DNA of 64,000 nucleotides from Gyromitra esculenta (GCA_038503075.1 JBCAML010000002.1:3224001-3288000), one strand, 5' to 3'. Shown: positions 22,578 through 36,120, counted from the stretch's first letter. The notes: a model not told the origin generated them from the sequence alone. A program made the numbers and translations.

Positions 22578-25500
22578 TTACGCCGGGCTTTTCGTCTTCA
22601 ATAAACCTCTTCTGCTGTTCTTTGGTGATGCATTGCTCACCATATCCGCGCTCTTGAAGTTTGTCCTCAATGTCACCTTGCCTTGCCCAACAGACACGAC
22701 TGTATCCCCACCACTGCCAGTATCATCCACCACAAACATTCCTTCACCTAGCTCCTCATCACCGCGAATTAGGTGGTTATCCTTAGCAAAGACCTTGAAC
22801 TGTTGATCTGCCGTGCATTGGAACTTGAACTCCTCATCCCAGCTCTGTTCGCCCGAACTGGATTTGACTGATTTGCTCTTGTGGAGATCCTTGGCCTTGT
22901 CCGCTGTCTTGAATCGGAGTTGAACATTTGCACCTGGGGGGAAGCCAGTCGCACTGACAATTCTGACGGTTGCAATTCCTGGGTCAGCGCTTCCGCTAGT
23001 AGCCGCTCCAGGCGCTGACAAGGTGCTGGATACACTTCTGCTTCGGCTGTGGGGGCTTCCACCTGCGGCTCCAGTGCTTGGTGGGCTCAATTGAGTGCGC
23101 CTAGCGGTTCTCCCGCCGTCATCTGCCGTACCAGGGGGTGTTATTTTTCCATCAGCCTGAACAAGGGGCTCGCTAGGACCTGCCAGACCAGCACCGCCGT
23201 TTACGGTGGGTCTGACACTAGGTTCTTCCATTAAAACTTCTTCCTCCGAGCTGCCATCTGATCCTTTTTTAACACGCCCAAATGTATTTTTCTTCAAGAA
23301 AGAAGCACCCTTAGTGATACCACCAGCAGCAAAACCACCAACTTTGAGTGGAGCTCCTGCAACACCGGTAACGATCTTGCCAGGCGTAGCGAAAGTTCCG
23401 TGGAAGGTAGATGATCCCTGTCGTGATCTGACAACATAATCCGCTCTAAATAGAATACGGAGGCGGATTTCGCCATACTTTCCTTCCTGTCCTTGCTTAC
23501 CAGTCAACTTGATAACAATGGTTTTCGGTACGAAAGGCTCCAAGTTTGTCAAGTCGATCCGACCCTTACATAAGAAATCGGCCTATTTTTTCGTCAGCAC
23601 AAATCACCTGCGAGAACGATCTAGATACACAAACCTTACTACCTAAATCCCAATCAAATATCTCAACCATAAGGTTCGAAGCAGTTCGCGATGCCACCTT
23701 CGTCTCAAACACTTCGTTCCATGATGGGTGCAGTGTCTTTTTCTGAACCTTGGTTTTGTGGACTTCCTTATCATCAAGTTCAAAGACACAGAAAGGATCG
23801 CTCTTTCCGTTCCTGTCTGCAGATGGAAGATTTGCAGCATCGAGAATGTCCACGCGTACGGTACCCATATTATTGATGCTCTCACTAGGGTCAAGAGTCA
23901 TTAAGACGGGGATGTACTTCAAGCTAATCTTAATTTTGCTAATTTCCCCGTCTTTATCTGTAAGGCTAAGGATGGTAGGATTATTCTGGTGCCCGAACGT
24001 TAGCCAGACCGGAAATAGTATGAGGCATAGTTAGGTAAACTCACCAAACACTGCTTGAGGGTCTCAAGGGTGGTGCCAGTCAACTTAGCGAGGACGTCGT
24101 CACCCTCTTCATCCAAGTCCTTTCCGTGTTGTCGGAGGCGGATAGTGACCTTCGAGAATTCCAATTCCCTAACGAAAGCGTCACCGACTATGAGGAATTA
24201 GCAATTACTCTAGCTTGATTTAGATTTCTTAGACTTACTCTCATCTATCTTGACGTTCTTGGTCTTTATTCTGGTTGTTGAATAAGCAGGATACATCATA
24301 TCGTCCATGAGCACCTCCACATAACAATCCTTATGCGTAAGTTGTCCATCGATGATCTTGAAAATCATCAATCCAGAATCTGTTGTATCATTAGAGCTAT
24401 TGCCTTTAGTTACACAATAAACAGGGATAATACCGTATTTTACGAGTTCCTCGGCTGTCAGCTTGATCTTTGGCGCCTTCTTTTCGCCTTTCTCGCTTCC
24501 TGATGAAGTTAGGGGTGCGATCGTGTTCTCTTCGATGTTGACTTTCTCTTTCTCGTTCTCGATCGCAATAGGGTCCAGGTTATCGCCCTTAAGTTCTGCA
24601 GCTTCTTCTTGTACCTTCTTCTTTTCGGCATCAAGCTCTTCTTGAAGTTTCTTTTCCTCTTCCTCCTCCTCGGGATCTGAGATATTCAGGCAAGGATAAA
24701 AAGCGCATGTAAAATTTAAAGTCCCCTTCTCGGTTCCTTTCTCATCCTTCAGCCCCTTGATCTGGTTGGCCTTCTCGCTGTGCTCCAAGAACAACCCATC
24801 TTCACCCTCCCTAACGTATTGACCAGTCTCGCAGTCAACAAAACCGAGCGAACGATCCTTTCCGACTTTCTCCTGATCCATGACTTCCAATCTGAGCTTC
24901 TCTTTGGCTGAATGCACAGGCACGTACAAAACCTCGTCCCAATCCGGGTTTAAATCGTTGAAGAATGTAACGGATCTACCCTTCTCGACACCGCCCAAAA
25001 GAACGCGAACATACGCGTCAGATTTACCCATGGTCTCCATATTCCTGAGGTTCCGGCCGTTCAAAAAGTGTAACCTCATGACACCGATAGGAGTTTGGTA
25101 GCCACCAGTTCCCGCAACTCCCTTAATAGCAACTGGCTTCCATTGGGCAGACATCTTTATACGGCCAGTCTTGACGCCAGCAAGGTTGAACCAGTCGCTT
25201 CCTTTTTTCATCATCTCAAGCATATCATCCAATTTGATCTGGTAGTTTCCCACTTGTGGGTCAGCAGCCAAATCACGATCATCCTTGATGATAACACCCA
25301 ATTTGCAAGCCCTGCGATTTGTAACAAGAACCTCATGGGACGCTTCCCAGATAGGATTATTCGAACGCTTGATGATTTTTGTCGTGTTGACCGCTTTTCC
25401 GTTAACTAGTTGAACAGCATAAGGGGAAAGATGTCCAACTAAGCTCTTGCTAGCATCCAAATCTTTCGCCTGAGAAATGGTGTACCGTAGAATACCAGAA

Positions 25501-27619
25501 TTACCGTCTGGAACCGGCTCCTTGGTGCCATCGTCTAGTGTACGTCCCTCCAAAACTGGGAAGAATCTGATATCACACGAAACTTGGCCTCTCTCCTTAC
25601 CATTGGTCATCACAGGGACTTTGAGATTTTCCTGATCTGGATCTTCCTGAAGCGTGTCCAAAGCAAATGTAGCGATTCCTAGTTCCTTATCCTTACGGAA
25701 TTCATTAAAGTCGAACAGCCCCAAAGTCAACGCGTCGTTAAAATTCGAAATGATGATATATTTAGTTTCATTCCACCTAGGATTGATGCTCTCCTTGACA
25801 ATCTTGGTGCGGCCAACTTCAACTCGATTGTTGATAGAAAAAACAGCGTATGGGTCAGGAGTACCGCCGAACTTGTCTGGATTCTTGAGACCATAAGCGT
25901 TATGAATGGTAACAGCGAGGACACCAATAGCAGTATCAACCGGGGCGCCGCCGAGCATTTTTGCAACCTCAACAGTGAAAACGTTGGGAGCGTAGAGCAT
26001 AGGGCCAAGGACACCATGGATCTGTTCCTGGATAAAGGTGCTCAAACCAGGTAAGAAACCGATATCGATACCAAATTCACCACCAAGAGGCTTCAGGACA
26101 TAGTCGAACTTTGGCCTTCCCAAAAAGCAGACATCGACTTTCTCAATCTGTAGCAGTATGTCAGCTCTGGGTCTCTCGCGTTTACGGACCGATTCTTACA
26201 TGAGGAAAGTTGATTTGAAGCTTCATCTTAATCTTCATAGTACCCTCGAATGCCATATCTTGAACAATGATTGGAATACCCTTGCTAGCGATACCTTTCC
26301 CAACACGAACTTCTAGGACGATTTTGCTATTGACCAATCAGCTAAGTTTGAGACGAAATTGGCAAAGCCACTGGTGAAACTTACGGATTGACCTTGTTCT
26401 TAAGCTGTCGGCTTGTTAAGTCTGCAGTATCATTTGGGGTGAAGCTGAATTTCCAGTCCATTTCCACAATATCATCTTCCGTCTTAGGGTATGATTTGAC
26501 GAATTCAACCCTTGGCGGTTTGGTCCCGAGAGTAAAAGTAGTCAGCTTAATAGAGTCCAAGAATCCAGGAGTTGATCCAGCCAAAACTTGATCAACTGTA
26601 TTGACGATCGTCGCAGCGAGAACAGGTTGGTAGATAGGCCAAAATTTGACAGTGAAGGAATTAATCCATTCAAGCGATTCGACGTCAGTGTCCAATCTTT
26701 GCTTTGAAAATTCGCGGTTCAAGTCGTCCCGAACATTACGACGAACACGCATCATCGATGTTCGATAGTATGTTGCGCAGCATGCCATTGTGATCAAAAT
26801 CCACCCAATGCCACCGCCAATAAGGGTTAGGAACCAAGTAGCGAGAGATGCGAACAAAATAACACCCGCATTATGATACCAATCTTGGTCGCAAAAACTG
26901 TCAAAATCCTACCAAAAACAGCTGAAATCACTCAAACTCACCTCCGAAAAATTTATCATCCAAATTTGCCTCAACGAATGTTTGGTGGTTCTCAGCAATG
27001 GCATCGTCAATGTCCAAGGCGTCATTTAAACTCCCGAATCTTGGAGCCCATCCAACGCGATCCCATTCCCCATCGCCAGCTTTGGGGAATCCGTTGACTG
27101 TTCCTGGAGTTTTCGATGCGGCTGTAGGTGTAGGTGTAGGTGCTGTTGCCCCGTTTGTCCCGTTTGTTGCTTTTGTAGTTTTTAGAGTGTCAGTTGTCCC
27201 GTTTGTACCCTAAATTCATCTAGTTAACCTTAATCCACCCATTTTGTCCACTATAATTGACAAAACCTCTCCAAGAGAACTCACTATATCCGTTGTAAGA
27301 ATGGGCGCAGCTGGTTTAGCTGATGGCAAGTTGAGCCCTCCAGGAATAGCCTATCCGTCGAAATCAGAGCCCTAGTTAGCCCAGACAAACCAAAACACCA
27401 TTTCCCTGAATATCTACAGCATGACTCAACAGCCCCACCAAAGCCTTTGCCGCGTACCTTTTTCACTTCAGCAGCTTTCTGTGCGGGAGTTGCGTTTGGA
27501 TCAAATTCAAACACATCGGCCCCCTTCGCTCTCGCGTTCTGTGCGATCTCGTGCTCCACCTCTTTAGCCTTGTCGAACTTTTCAGCGGTGGATCCTGGCG
27601 GAGAGACGTTGTCCGCCAT
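22578..27619 (-). CDS. TCB: Tricalbin (extended-synaptotagmin-like ER-plasma membrane tether)
   Basis: Tethers cortical ER to the plasma membrane and transfers lipid. Nine exons: 27619-27458, 27350-27285, 27209-26942, 26883-26385, 26326-26200, 26147-24239, 24187-24045, 23985-23635 and 23582-22578 (1509 residues), every phase consistent. Order: disordered N-terminus with a Thr/Asn/Gly-rich patch; LDDKFFGDWYHN then a membrane hairpin (about 170-205, ILFASLATWFLTLIGGG); an SMP lipid-transfer domain (about 215-430); C2 domains at about 450-570, 590-710, 735-850, 1140-1255 and 1370-1480; and a KKLQEELDAEKKKVQEEA coiled stretch near 920. Several C2s keep Asp-rich calcium loops (GKSDPF with FDWDLG), others are degenerate. 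For exon 9 an earlier AG at 23609 would lead to a stop, so the acceptor at 23583 was chosen. Confidence 0.95.
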
Positions 27620-30507
27620 ATTGTGTCAATTTGACTCTAGGAGAAAGACGAAGGGACGCTGCGACTTTCTCAGCAGAAGAAAAAGGAAATCACTCTAGAA
27701 GAGACCCAATTTAATTGATGGTGATGCCCGGTATAACAAAGAGTGAAATTTCGGCAGCTAGGGGGGCTTTATGTTTTTCCCGTATTCCGACAACGGCGAA
27801 ACAACTCAGCAGGCAGCGATAGGATATTAAGTTATGAGAGGAGACGACAATTGAATGGAGCAGCTGATAATGTGACGTCTCGTGTGAAGGGAGGGGATTC
27901 ACCAACCGGAGACGGGAAGCAGGCTAAGAAGGGACAATTGGAACACAAAAAGGTAGAAAGAAAATTAGAGGAGAAGGAAGAGAGCGAACGGCAGGGCGGG
28001 AGGGGGGGCAGTCAAGTAGGGAAAAGGAAGAATACAAGGAAGGACGTGTACAGGACGCTGCTGAGCGGATTGAAGCAAGGCAAAGTGGACTCAACACTAA
28101 ACAGCAAAAGCAGGTCTCAGACACACACAAAAGTCAAGAATACGTTCTGGTTGCTTGGTGGTGGAGCAGCAAGAGTCTTGATGGTGACGACGTTGTCTAT
28201 TCACACCCCAGTCTGTTTCCCCCAAAAAACACCCCCTAGCCACAAATCTCCACCCACGCAGCACTCCTTCGATGCCAGGTTTCCAGCTACCGATCGTTCT
28301 CGCCTGTGCAAATGTAACTCGGTACTCTGGGGTTCGAAAGAAAGTACAATTCATAATGACTTTTCTCCGTGCTGGAGGCACTTCTCTCCAACCAAGACTA
28401 CACGTATCCAATCGCTCTTTGTCTACATCCTAAGCTTGTTCTCCAAGTACATGTATCCATTTACGGGCTCCGATCCTATCCCCAATACACCGTCACACAC
28501 ACGCAAGCTTAGGAGACAGGACTGTCTTCACGCAGATTACAGCATGGGAGCACGCGATAATGCACGCAACCCTCTTTGCCCACGCGCAAGAGGGAAAGAA
28601 AAAAAAGCAGAAAGCGAACGTCCTCTCAGCTTTGCGTCATGCTTCCTGCAAAAGAAGATAAACAGGTAGGGGTCTAATCGGCACCCTGACGACACTCTTT
28701 CAGCTGCGATTCGGTGGTCTGCCTGGTCCTATATTCCTCCATGTAACTCCCTAGCAAGAAAACTTCCCTGCCGCTCCTGTACTAAAACTCATCATCTCCG
28801 GAAATACCAAGGAATCTCGGGATTCGCGATGAAATGTGGTCCATAGATATATGATCGCCACGTTTTTCCACGCAAAGTTGCTTCCAACTATTCAAATTCA
28901 ACTTGTACCTACATGAACATACATTTTCTTCGAGTTATCTTAAGCTGCCCCTTCACGCATGCGATGCGATGCATTTCCTATCAGTCGTCTTCAAGCACAT
29001 GTAGCCGAGAAAACGTGCAAAGCTAAAATCAATATGTTTTCGCTTGATGTTTCTCAATTTGTTTTGACAGCACTGTGACAGAAGCTGCCGCCACCAAAAT
29101 CGCAACTAAAGCGGTCGCACAGCCTCACGCAACTCCTATTTCATGCATATCGTTCCGATATACCAGCATTGAAAGTCGTTATCGTACGGTCTGGACTAAA
29201 CGCGAAGCGAATTCTGTACCCATATCTGAAATTTACAGTTTCACCTACCTGTCTTTCAGCTCTTTGAAAAAATATCTGCTATGGCATTGGCCGGATATTA
29301 AAGACAGCGGCGTTATTTCCCAGAGTACCGCTACCTAGCTTTTGGTCAAACGCAGGTCTTGCTCTAAGTATAGGGTACCGATTTCGTGGGCCACCATGCG
29401 GACCATACTGCCAAATGCAGTGGGGGACACGAGAGTAACGTGAATTGGATACACATGCATGATATCTGTCTGAGATGGAGATCTAGGTACGGGCTGCAGC
29501 AGCTCGGAAACAAAAGCGGATAGGCACAAGAAGCGAAAAGATTTGTCTAAGTGATTCGTTTCTTTTCAGCTCCGAAGCTCAAAAACAAAACGCCCCGATA
29601 CCATGCCTCAATTACGCAATTGCAGCTTTATCCGCCCTCCAGATGCCGTGCAGGAACAAACATCCAAATGCCGCCCAGCCGGAACAACCTCCGCAGTTTT
29701 GGTTCTTAAATTCCCGAACCAGTGTCCAAAAGCTGAACGGCGATATCCCACCGAGACCAGACAGACGTACTTGGACATGGTCATAAAAATCGGAAAACCA
29801 CGAGAGCAGGGATTAAAGCTTTCCGATTTTTACACCCATACCCGAGTACCTGGAGAGGATAAAGTCCACCTACCGTTGTGTGCAGTTGCGCAAGTGCCTA
29901 TAAGATCAGTGCGATATCGTGTGCATCCTTGATAGCTGAGCAGCATGCAGCCGATATACGGGAAGGTTGCGGGGAAAGAAGTTCTGCCTCTGGGAGAAGT
30001 GCTCAAGGGTATGCAAATCTTGGCAATAGCTTCCAGGAGACACTTGGAGCAACCGTTGGCCCCCGTAACTAAGGTTTCAGTGGCTACAACTCTCACTCGA
30101 CTTTTCTCAGATTCCTAGGCGGTCTATGCAACGTGCCACCATTGAACATGCAAGAAGTGTTAATAGTTGCGCTGGGAATAAAGATCGTGTGACATGTAGA
30201 CATTCTTGTGGCTGGGCTATATAAAAAATAAAAGAGACGATCGAGTATTATAGTCCACAAAAATTCAAGGCATCGATCTCCAAAACTCTCGAGGAGGATT
30301 GATGCATTTGCCCACAAATGCAGTCCCAAATTGTTTGGCCCAAGCCAAGCCAGTCACGTGTCGTTAAATTATCCTGTAAGCAAGCTTCAAGCGAAACTAC
30401 GACAACACCTCTCAACAACCGTTTCGATAACTTTGCTTTCAGCAACCCCAGATTAACTCCAAACCCATTATCTTATACTGATCTCCTCGGAGCTTAAACT
30501 ACTCATC
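27620..30507. other. Divergent spacer, tricalbin / ENT3
   Basis: A 2.9-kb region. A 308-codon open frame (27743-28669, +) begins with GTG, has no ATG in its first 140 codons and no family features, so I do not call it a gene. A TACATGTA palindrome lies at 28448-28455. The first 400 nt are purine-rich. No tRNA or repeat recognised. Confidence 0.6.
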
Positions 30508-32532
30508 ATGAATCTCGACAATCTCCGAGACACAATCCAAAATATTTCTCTGTACGATGTCAAAGCCGCCGTGAGGAAGGCCCAGAACGGTGAGGTGTTC
30601 TCATCCCCACCCGACCCCTTCTATTAGGACGGCAATATTCCGAAATGAAGTATCAACTCTAACAATTGCTAATGTAATGGGGTAAATAGTTGTTATGAAC
30701 TATACAGAGATGGAAGCGAAGGTATAATTCTGCCGGGCTCCTGAGCGGGGGGCGATAGGGGGTGGAGAAAGCGATCGGCGGTGGTTGAAATAGAGTTTCT
30801 AACAACGAATAGGTCCGGGAAGCAACGAATAACGAGCCATGGGGGGCATCATCTACATTGATGCAGGAAATTGCAAGTGGAACATACAACTAGTGAGTTC
30901 GGTCAGCTTCAGCTTCGTTTCCATCATGCATTCAAGCTTACAATTGGGGCACTTTGTGCAGCCAACTCCTCAACGAGATTATGCCTATGATATATAAAAG
31001 ATTCACGGAGAAGACGGCTGAAGAATGGAGACAGATTTACAAGGTATGTATATGTTCATTGTTCTCTTTTCCCTGTTGTATCTGAAATATTTAATGAGCA
31101 TGGGTTGTTCTGATATCAAAATTCATAGGCTCTTCAACTTCTGGAATTTCTCGTCAAGCATGGGTCTGAACAAGTCATCGATGACGGCCGCTCTCATCTC
31201 TCAACTATCAAGATGCTTCGTCAATTCCATTATATCGACATGAATGGCAAGGACCAAGGAATCAATGTTCGCAATCGCGCCAAAGAGCTCGCAGAGCTTC
31301 TCTCTGACGTTGATCGCATACGTACTGAGCGTAAAAAAGCTCGTATCTCCAAGAATAAGTATGGGGGGGTTGAGGGCGGCACAGGTGCCTACAGTGGGAT
31401 GAGCGGTGGGATGAGCGGTGATAATGGTTTTGGGCGGAGGTACGGTGGATTTGGTAGCGAGGGCTTAGAGTTTGGCGGTTATTCCGGTGGAGTTTATGGC
31501 GACGGGGGCGGATTCAGTAGTAGCGGTAGCGGGAGATCCGGGGGATTCCACGACGAAGGTATCTCTTCTTCCAGGCCTGGATCAAGAACTACTCAGAAAT
31601 TTGACGAATACGATGAGTACGACGATGGAGCGAACGTATCCTCAAGACGTACTACCGGGTCAGGAACAAATTCAAACACCCGGCGAAAAGAAACCGTAGC
31701 TACAAAACCACCTGTGAAGAAGAAGGAGCCAGAGGTTGACTTGTTCTCGTTCGGTGATGAACCGGCGCTCACCTCTTCTAGCTCCAAGCAAAAACAAACC
31801 TCTAATGCTCTCGACGATGAGTTTGGGACACTTCAGTCGGGAGGAGCCGATGACGATGATTTTGACGACTTCCAGTCTGCCTCCGGCCCTGTGTCGTCTG
31901 CACCAGATAATTTTCCAGGACCAGCGGCAAAAGCACCTATGTTCAGCCCCATTCCACCACCTCTAACTGCTTCTGCATCATCCACAAACCTTATGCAACC
32001 CAAGCCTATGAGCGCTGGTCAAGCTGTCGGACTTAGCGACCTTGTAGGCATAGCTTCCATCTCCCCTGCGCCCTCCGCAGGTTCCCGGGGGATGGCACCC
32101 CCACCAAGTATGACCCCCGCCACAACTGGTGGTGGCTTTGCAGGTCTCGGCGGGATGGGCGGATTAGCTGCCATGAGACCCACCAATACAGTTCCTACAG
32201 GATACCAGCCCACACAGCCAAACTACTTCACATCCACCATACTCAGCAATAACATATCAACTCCACTCTCTCCAGTATCTACAGGTACGTCTGTAACGGC
32301 ACAACAAAAGAAACCAGCTGGAGATGCCTTCGGAAACATCTGGAGCTCAGCGAGTAAGGACTTTAAGAAACCAGGCACTCCGAGCAGTACCAGTTCTCCA
32401 AGCTTGCAGGCAATGGCGAAGGAAAAAGCGAGTGCCGGAATTTGGGGCGCGCCAGCAAGTGGAGGGAATAGTGCATATGGTGGGTCAACAATTGGTAAGA
32501 CAGGGGGTGGTCTGGATGACCTTTTAGGTTAG
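30508..32532 (+). CDS. ENT3: Epsin-like clathrin adaptor Ent3
   Basis: ENTH-domain adaptor for trans-Golgi/endosome clathrin traffic. Five exons: 30508-30589, 30690-30721, 30813-30892, 30962-31043 and 31129-32532 (559 residues); exon 2 is only 32 nt. The ENTH domain spans about 15-160 (QNVVMNYTEMEAKVREATNNEPWGASSTLM; YKRFTEKTAEEWRQIYKALQLLEFLVKHGSE; FHYIDMNGKDQGINVRNRAKELAELL; RTERKKARISKNKYGG). Then a Gly/Ser/Tyr-rich region, acidic clathrin/GGA-binding type motifs (DDEFGTL, DDDDFDDFQS), Pro/Ser-rich segments and the C-terminal GGLDDLLG. Ent3 rather than Ent1/2 because no UIM or NPF motifs are visible and the RKKARISKNKY block matches. Frame and phases are complete. Confidence 0.93.
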
Positions 32533-33142
32533 GTTCGTTGTATTGGGACTTTTTTCTCTGTTGATAAGGTAGGTATTGCGATAGATCTTGGAACTGGGAG
32601 AATAAAAATGCAGATGAATGATTGATGACGATGCGAATAGTATGTGAATTAGGGAACTAGGATGATAACGGTGCCCCTGTTTTGTGTTATTTATGTTGTT
32701 ATGCTTTGATGTCTTGCTGTGCCTGTGTTCGACAGTTATTCATGTCTTAAAATAAAAACGGTGGTAGTTTTTATTCTCCTCTTCATCCCTCGTAGGTTTT
32801 TGTTTTCCTTCAGTTGTTACAGCAAGCAAAAGTACACATGTTTTCAAGCGCTTATTCTTTGTTCAAACCGATATGCCGATTCAGTAGCTATGCGATTGAT
32901 CGTGACTCTTCGCATAACTCATTCAGCTGTAGTGCTAAGAATATGGTGTACAGTCGTAGTTTGCTGTAAGGGACCTACCATAACGATTCTTACTGTAACA
33001 AACGAAATTCCGCTATCAGCGTGTACTTGCACATAGGTGTTATTTCTTTGGGAGATTTTCGCCATGATGGGCGAAGAATGACGGATTATACGCGTCCGCT
33101 ATACTACAGCTGTGTTTGAAAAAGTAGATAGAGGGGTCGAGG

Positions 33143-33177
33143 CTCGGGACTCGGGACTCGGGACTCTGGACTTTGGA
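33143..33177. repeat. 7-bp tandem repeat
   Basis: Unit CTCGGGA, three perfect copies followed by CTCTGGA and CTTTGGA. Confidence 0.9.
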
Positions 33178-33590
33178 CCTAATAGCGCGTTATCGCCAAA
33201 GTCCGAGCGCATGCCATCCGAGAATTTGGTTTCGGCTCGCCGTCCGTAAGATCAGCACATGGGCCGTATGGGCGGTAGCCATAATGGGACAAGTGTGGCT
33301 CATATCCCTCGGTTCGGGCAACTCCTAAAACACTTGAAATGTGAGATCACAAGTGAAGATACTGACAAATTATAAATCTATAGAGATAAGGTCCGGACGA
33401 GGTTGTTTCGCTGCTTTGCTAGCATGTCTTGACTTGTGTGCGCAGTGATGCCATAAGGCGATTGGCTTGATGTAAGTCTTTGACGTCACGAAAGGGGTTT
33501 CATAGTCTGTCTTTCAGGTGTTGATGATCCATGGCATCGCGAAGATGATCGCGCACGGACGTTAGATCTTATCTTTATCGAAATGTAAGC

Positions 33591-33715
33591 AGCTTCGTCA
33601 GCAGGCATACGAACCAGAAAACATAGAGGTGTGGCTTGTATACTACGGAATCCGTGCCGCAGCGTACAAAGCCACACACCCCATGTTTTCTAATTCGTAT
33701 TCCTGCTAACAAGTA
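33591..33715. mobile_element. Foldback element A1 (TACTTGTT-type TIR)
   Basis: Inverted arms of about 45 bp: the left arm contains TCAGCAGGCATACGAACCAG and the right arm reads TTGTTAGCAGGAATACGAAT on the reverse strand; both run into AGAAAACAT and a GTGTGGCTT core. The left terminus is eroded. Same family as B1 (57151-57280) and C (59704-59835). Confidence 0.85.
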
Positions 33716-33716
33716 G

Positions 33717-33957
33717 TACTATAGGTGCAGGGGTAAGTCTGGCGACAGGCGGCGATGCAGCTCTTTTTCTCAGTGAGCCCATGCTCATCTGAATTCCATA
33801 CTTTTCCTAACTAATTTCACTTGATGTTTAGCCCATAGCATTCTTGATTCATTAGATGTGTTTATCGGCCCTCTCAGGGATGTGGAGGAGAAGGGGAAAC
33901 TGAAATTTTTCACTCGCACCGCCACCTGTCGCCAGACTTATACCCGCAACCGTAGTA
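33717..33957. mobile_element. Foldback element A2 (TACTAC-type TIR)
   Basis: About 240 bp with inverted arms of about 40 bp (left GGGTAAGTCTGGCGACAGGC; right, reversed, GGTATAAGTCTGGCGACAGG). The interior is non-coding. Same family as B2 (57279-57509); it abuts A1 and A3, sharing TA-containing junctions. Confidence 0.85.
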
Positions 33958-34084
33958 CTCGCGCGTCTTTACCAAGAATTTTCGCGTGACCTGGTTAGAC
34001 CAATCAAAAATTGCTATCAGTATATAAATTTTTTGATTGGTCGAGCTAGGTCACATGAAAATTCTTGGTAAAGACGCACGAGTA
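33956..34084. mobile_element. Foldback element A3 (TACTCG-type TIR)
   Basis: 129 bp with about 50-bp inverted arms. Left arm TACTCGCGCGTCTTTACCAA, right arm reversed TACTCGTGCGTCTTTACCAA; both continue through GAATTTTC and a TTTTGATTGGT-type core. Flanking TA dinucleotides are consistent with TA target duplication. Confidence 0.9.
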
Positions 34085-34447
34085 CAGTTACGGGAATGTA
34101 TAACCTTCGTTACAGGGGCAGATAACTTATCGGTTATCACCGGATCACCACTAACAAGGTTGTGCTACCTGTATTCTAGCTATGTCACCAACCTAGCTGA
34201 GGGAGCTTGCACAGTTGAGGGCTCGGATATCTTCAGGTCAGGCGGACCTTTTTATGGGCCATGAGAGCTAAGAGCTGCTGGGCATTGCTATCTCAAAGTA
34301 GAGAGCTCTGCCCTCGTTTGTCCTCCTTCCTTCCCATCACCTATCCTCTCCTGGTGGTCTAATCGTTTGATTTTAACCCTTAACTTCTTTACTACATCTC
34401 GCCAAATCTCCCTATATAATCGTCATCACGTAGTTTCAATAGGCAAT

Positions 34448-36120
34448 ATGTCTCTCGCCATTCAGCGGACTCTTCCTACGTCACGATCCTTGCCTTCACA
34501 TATGCTTCGACCTCTGAGTACTTTTAGGCTTCAATCTACCATTTCCAATTTACCTTCAACTACGTCTACTTCAATTCCTCCTGCTCCATTCGTGACTGTT
34601 GGCAATGCTCCACTGGCAGCCCTCCCAACAACTAATTTACTCCGTTCGCTACTACTCCACTCGATCACTTCATCACCGCACGCCTTAAAACTAGGAACGA
34701 AAGTTATGCTTGCAAATCTCGAGACTATGGATAGGAACTTGCTCCTCAAATGGGGAGTTGACAAGACCTTTTATGTTAGTAAACCCTCTCGGAACCTCTA
34801 ATTGGAACCTATGTTAATGTGACTCCTACAACCAAAAGGCTCAATTTTGTGCGGGATCCACACCATCAGAGATTGTAAATACAGTTTCGGATCTCCGCTC
34901 TCTTGGATACAGGGGTGTAATTCTCGCATATGCTCGTGAAGCCGAAATAACCGATTTGGCATCGCCCAACTCGCAATCCCAGCAAATTGCGGAATGGCTT
35001 GAAGGCACTCTTAAAACTATCGCTTATACAGATCCTGGTGACTATGTTGCTGTTAAGTACTCCGGCGCCGGGGCTTCATGTCTTCCATTGCTAAAGGACC
35101 ATCGACAATGCTTTGATCATCCGGAGTTGGGAGAGTCACTAATTAAGATCTGCGAAGCCGCAAAGGAGAGGGGGGTTAGATTACTCATCGATGCGGAGCA
35201 AGCAGTTATTCAAGATGGCGTTCATGGCTGGAGCTTGGTACGTCTCTTCCACCTTGTGACAATGGTTTGGAGTGAGAGGTTAGGTTCAAACATGGCAAAG
35301 TAGTCAGAAGGCTGCTGTGTATGCCTTCCTCTTTCGGCGTCTAGATCTCGTTGCTGGCGCTAACCGAGCCGACCTAGAAATTGATGCGACGTTTCAACAC
35401 CAAGGACCAAGCCATAATCTACAATACTTATCAGATGTCTGGTCCCACATGAATCCCCTCTTTGGAGCTATTCGAATTTATTATAGCAAGAATTAACACT
35501 ATTTCAGGTATCTAAAATCTTCTCCTGAAATTCTCTGCAGGCATCTCGAAATTGCCCACCGTGAAGGCTTTACCCTTGGTGTTAAGCTTGTCCGTGGAGC
35601 TTACCTAGGATCCGACCCGCGCCATATGATCCACGATACAAAAGAGGATACCGACAGAGCTTATAACGATGCTATCAGGTTGATGCTAACAGGTTCACCA
35701 TACTCACCAAATGCGAATTCCCAAACATTCTTCGACAATCCTGTTCGCCCGCTTCTTGCAGACAGGAGAAATGCCAAAGTGGACCTTGTCATCGCGTGTC
35801 ATAACAAGGAGTCTATAGATAAGGCTCTTGCTCTTAGATGCTCTATGACCACAGAGGAATGTGGTGTTGGCGAACTAGTATTTGCGCAACTTATGGGCAT
35901 GGCAGATGAGCTTTCTCTGGGATTAGTGGAAAAGGGATTGAAAGTGACGCAAACAAATGGGTTTGAGGTAAAGGTATATAAATATGCGGTTTGGGGAAGT
36001 ACACAGGAGTGTGTGAGATATCTTCTGAGACGCGCGGAAGAGAATAAGGACGCTGTGACGAGAAGCAGTGAGAATAGGAAGGCGGTCATGGACGAGGTTT
36101 GGAGAAGGATCAGGGGGTGA
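34448..36120 (+). CDS. PUT1: Proline dehydrogenase (mitochondrial)
   Basis: FAD enzyme that oxidises proline to pyrroline-5-carboxylate, first step of proline catabolism. Four exons: 34448-34774, 34839-35237, 35378-35436 and 35508-36120 (465 residues). The N-terminus (MSLAIQRTLPTSRSLPSHML) is Arg/Ser-rich and lacks acids, an import presequence. Conserved blocks: NLLLKWGVDKTFYAQFCAG, LGYRGVILAYARE, VKYSGAGASCL, RLLIDAEQAVIQDGVHGWSL, QAIIYNTYQMYLKSSPEIL, GFTLGVKLVRGAYLGSDPR (substrate/FAD site) and the C-terminal YLLRRAEENKD. Intron 2 (140 nt) uses the acceptor at 35377 after a GCGCTAACCG branch site; the apparent open frame through it is not used, because only the spliced version gives the conserved LMRRFNTKDQAIIYNTYQM. 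Confidence 0.95.

Larger units (their letters stand above)
32533..34447. other. Intergenic region with foldback elements
   Basis: A 1.9-kb spacer between tandem + strand genes. It contains a 7-bp tandem repeat (33143-33177) and three adjacent foldback elements between 33591 and 34084, annotated separately. No gene is evident. Confidence 0.7.

Noticed and set aside
23607..23635. Alternative short intron in tricalbin (acceptor CGCAG at 23609)
   Set aside because: It leads to a stop after 13 codons, whereas the downstream acceptor preserves the C2 domain.
27743..28669. 308-codon open frame on the + strand upstream of tricalbin
   Set aside because: It begins with GTG, lacks an early ATG, is low-complexity and charged, and shows no domain; probably a chance frame in purine-rich DNA.
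35291..35497. Open frame continuing through the region between PUT1 exons 2 and 4
   Set aside because: Only splicing to 35378-35436 yields the conserved NTYQMYLKSSPE sequence; the open frame lacks family similarity.
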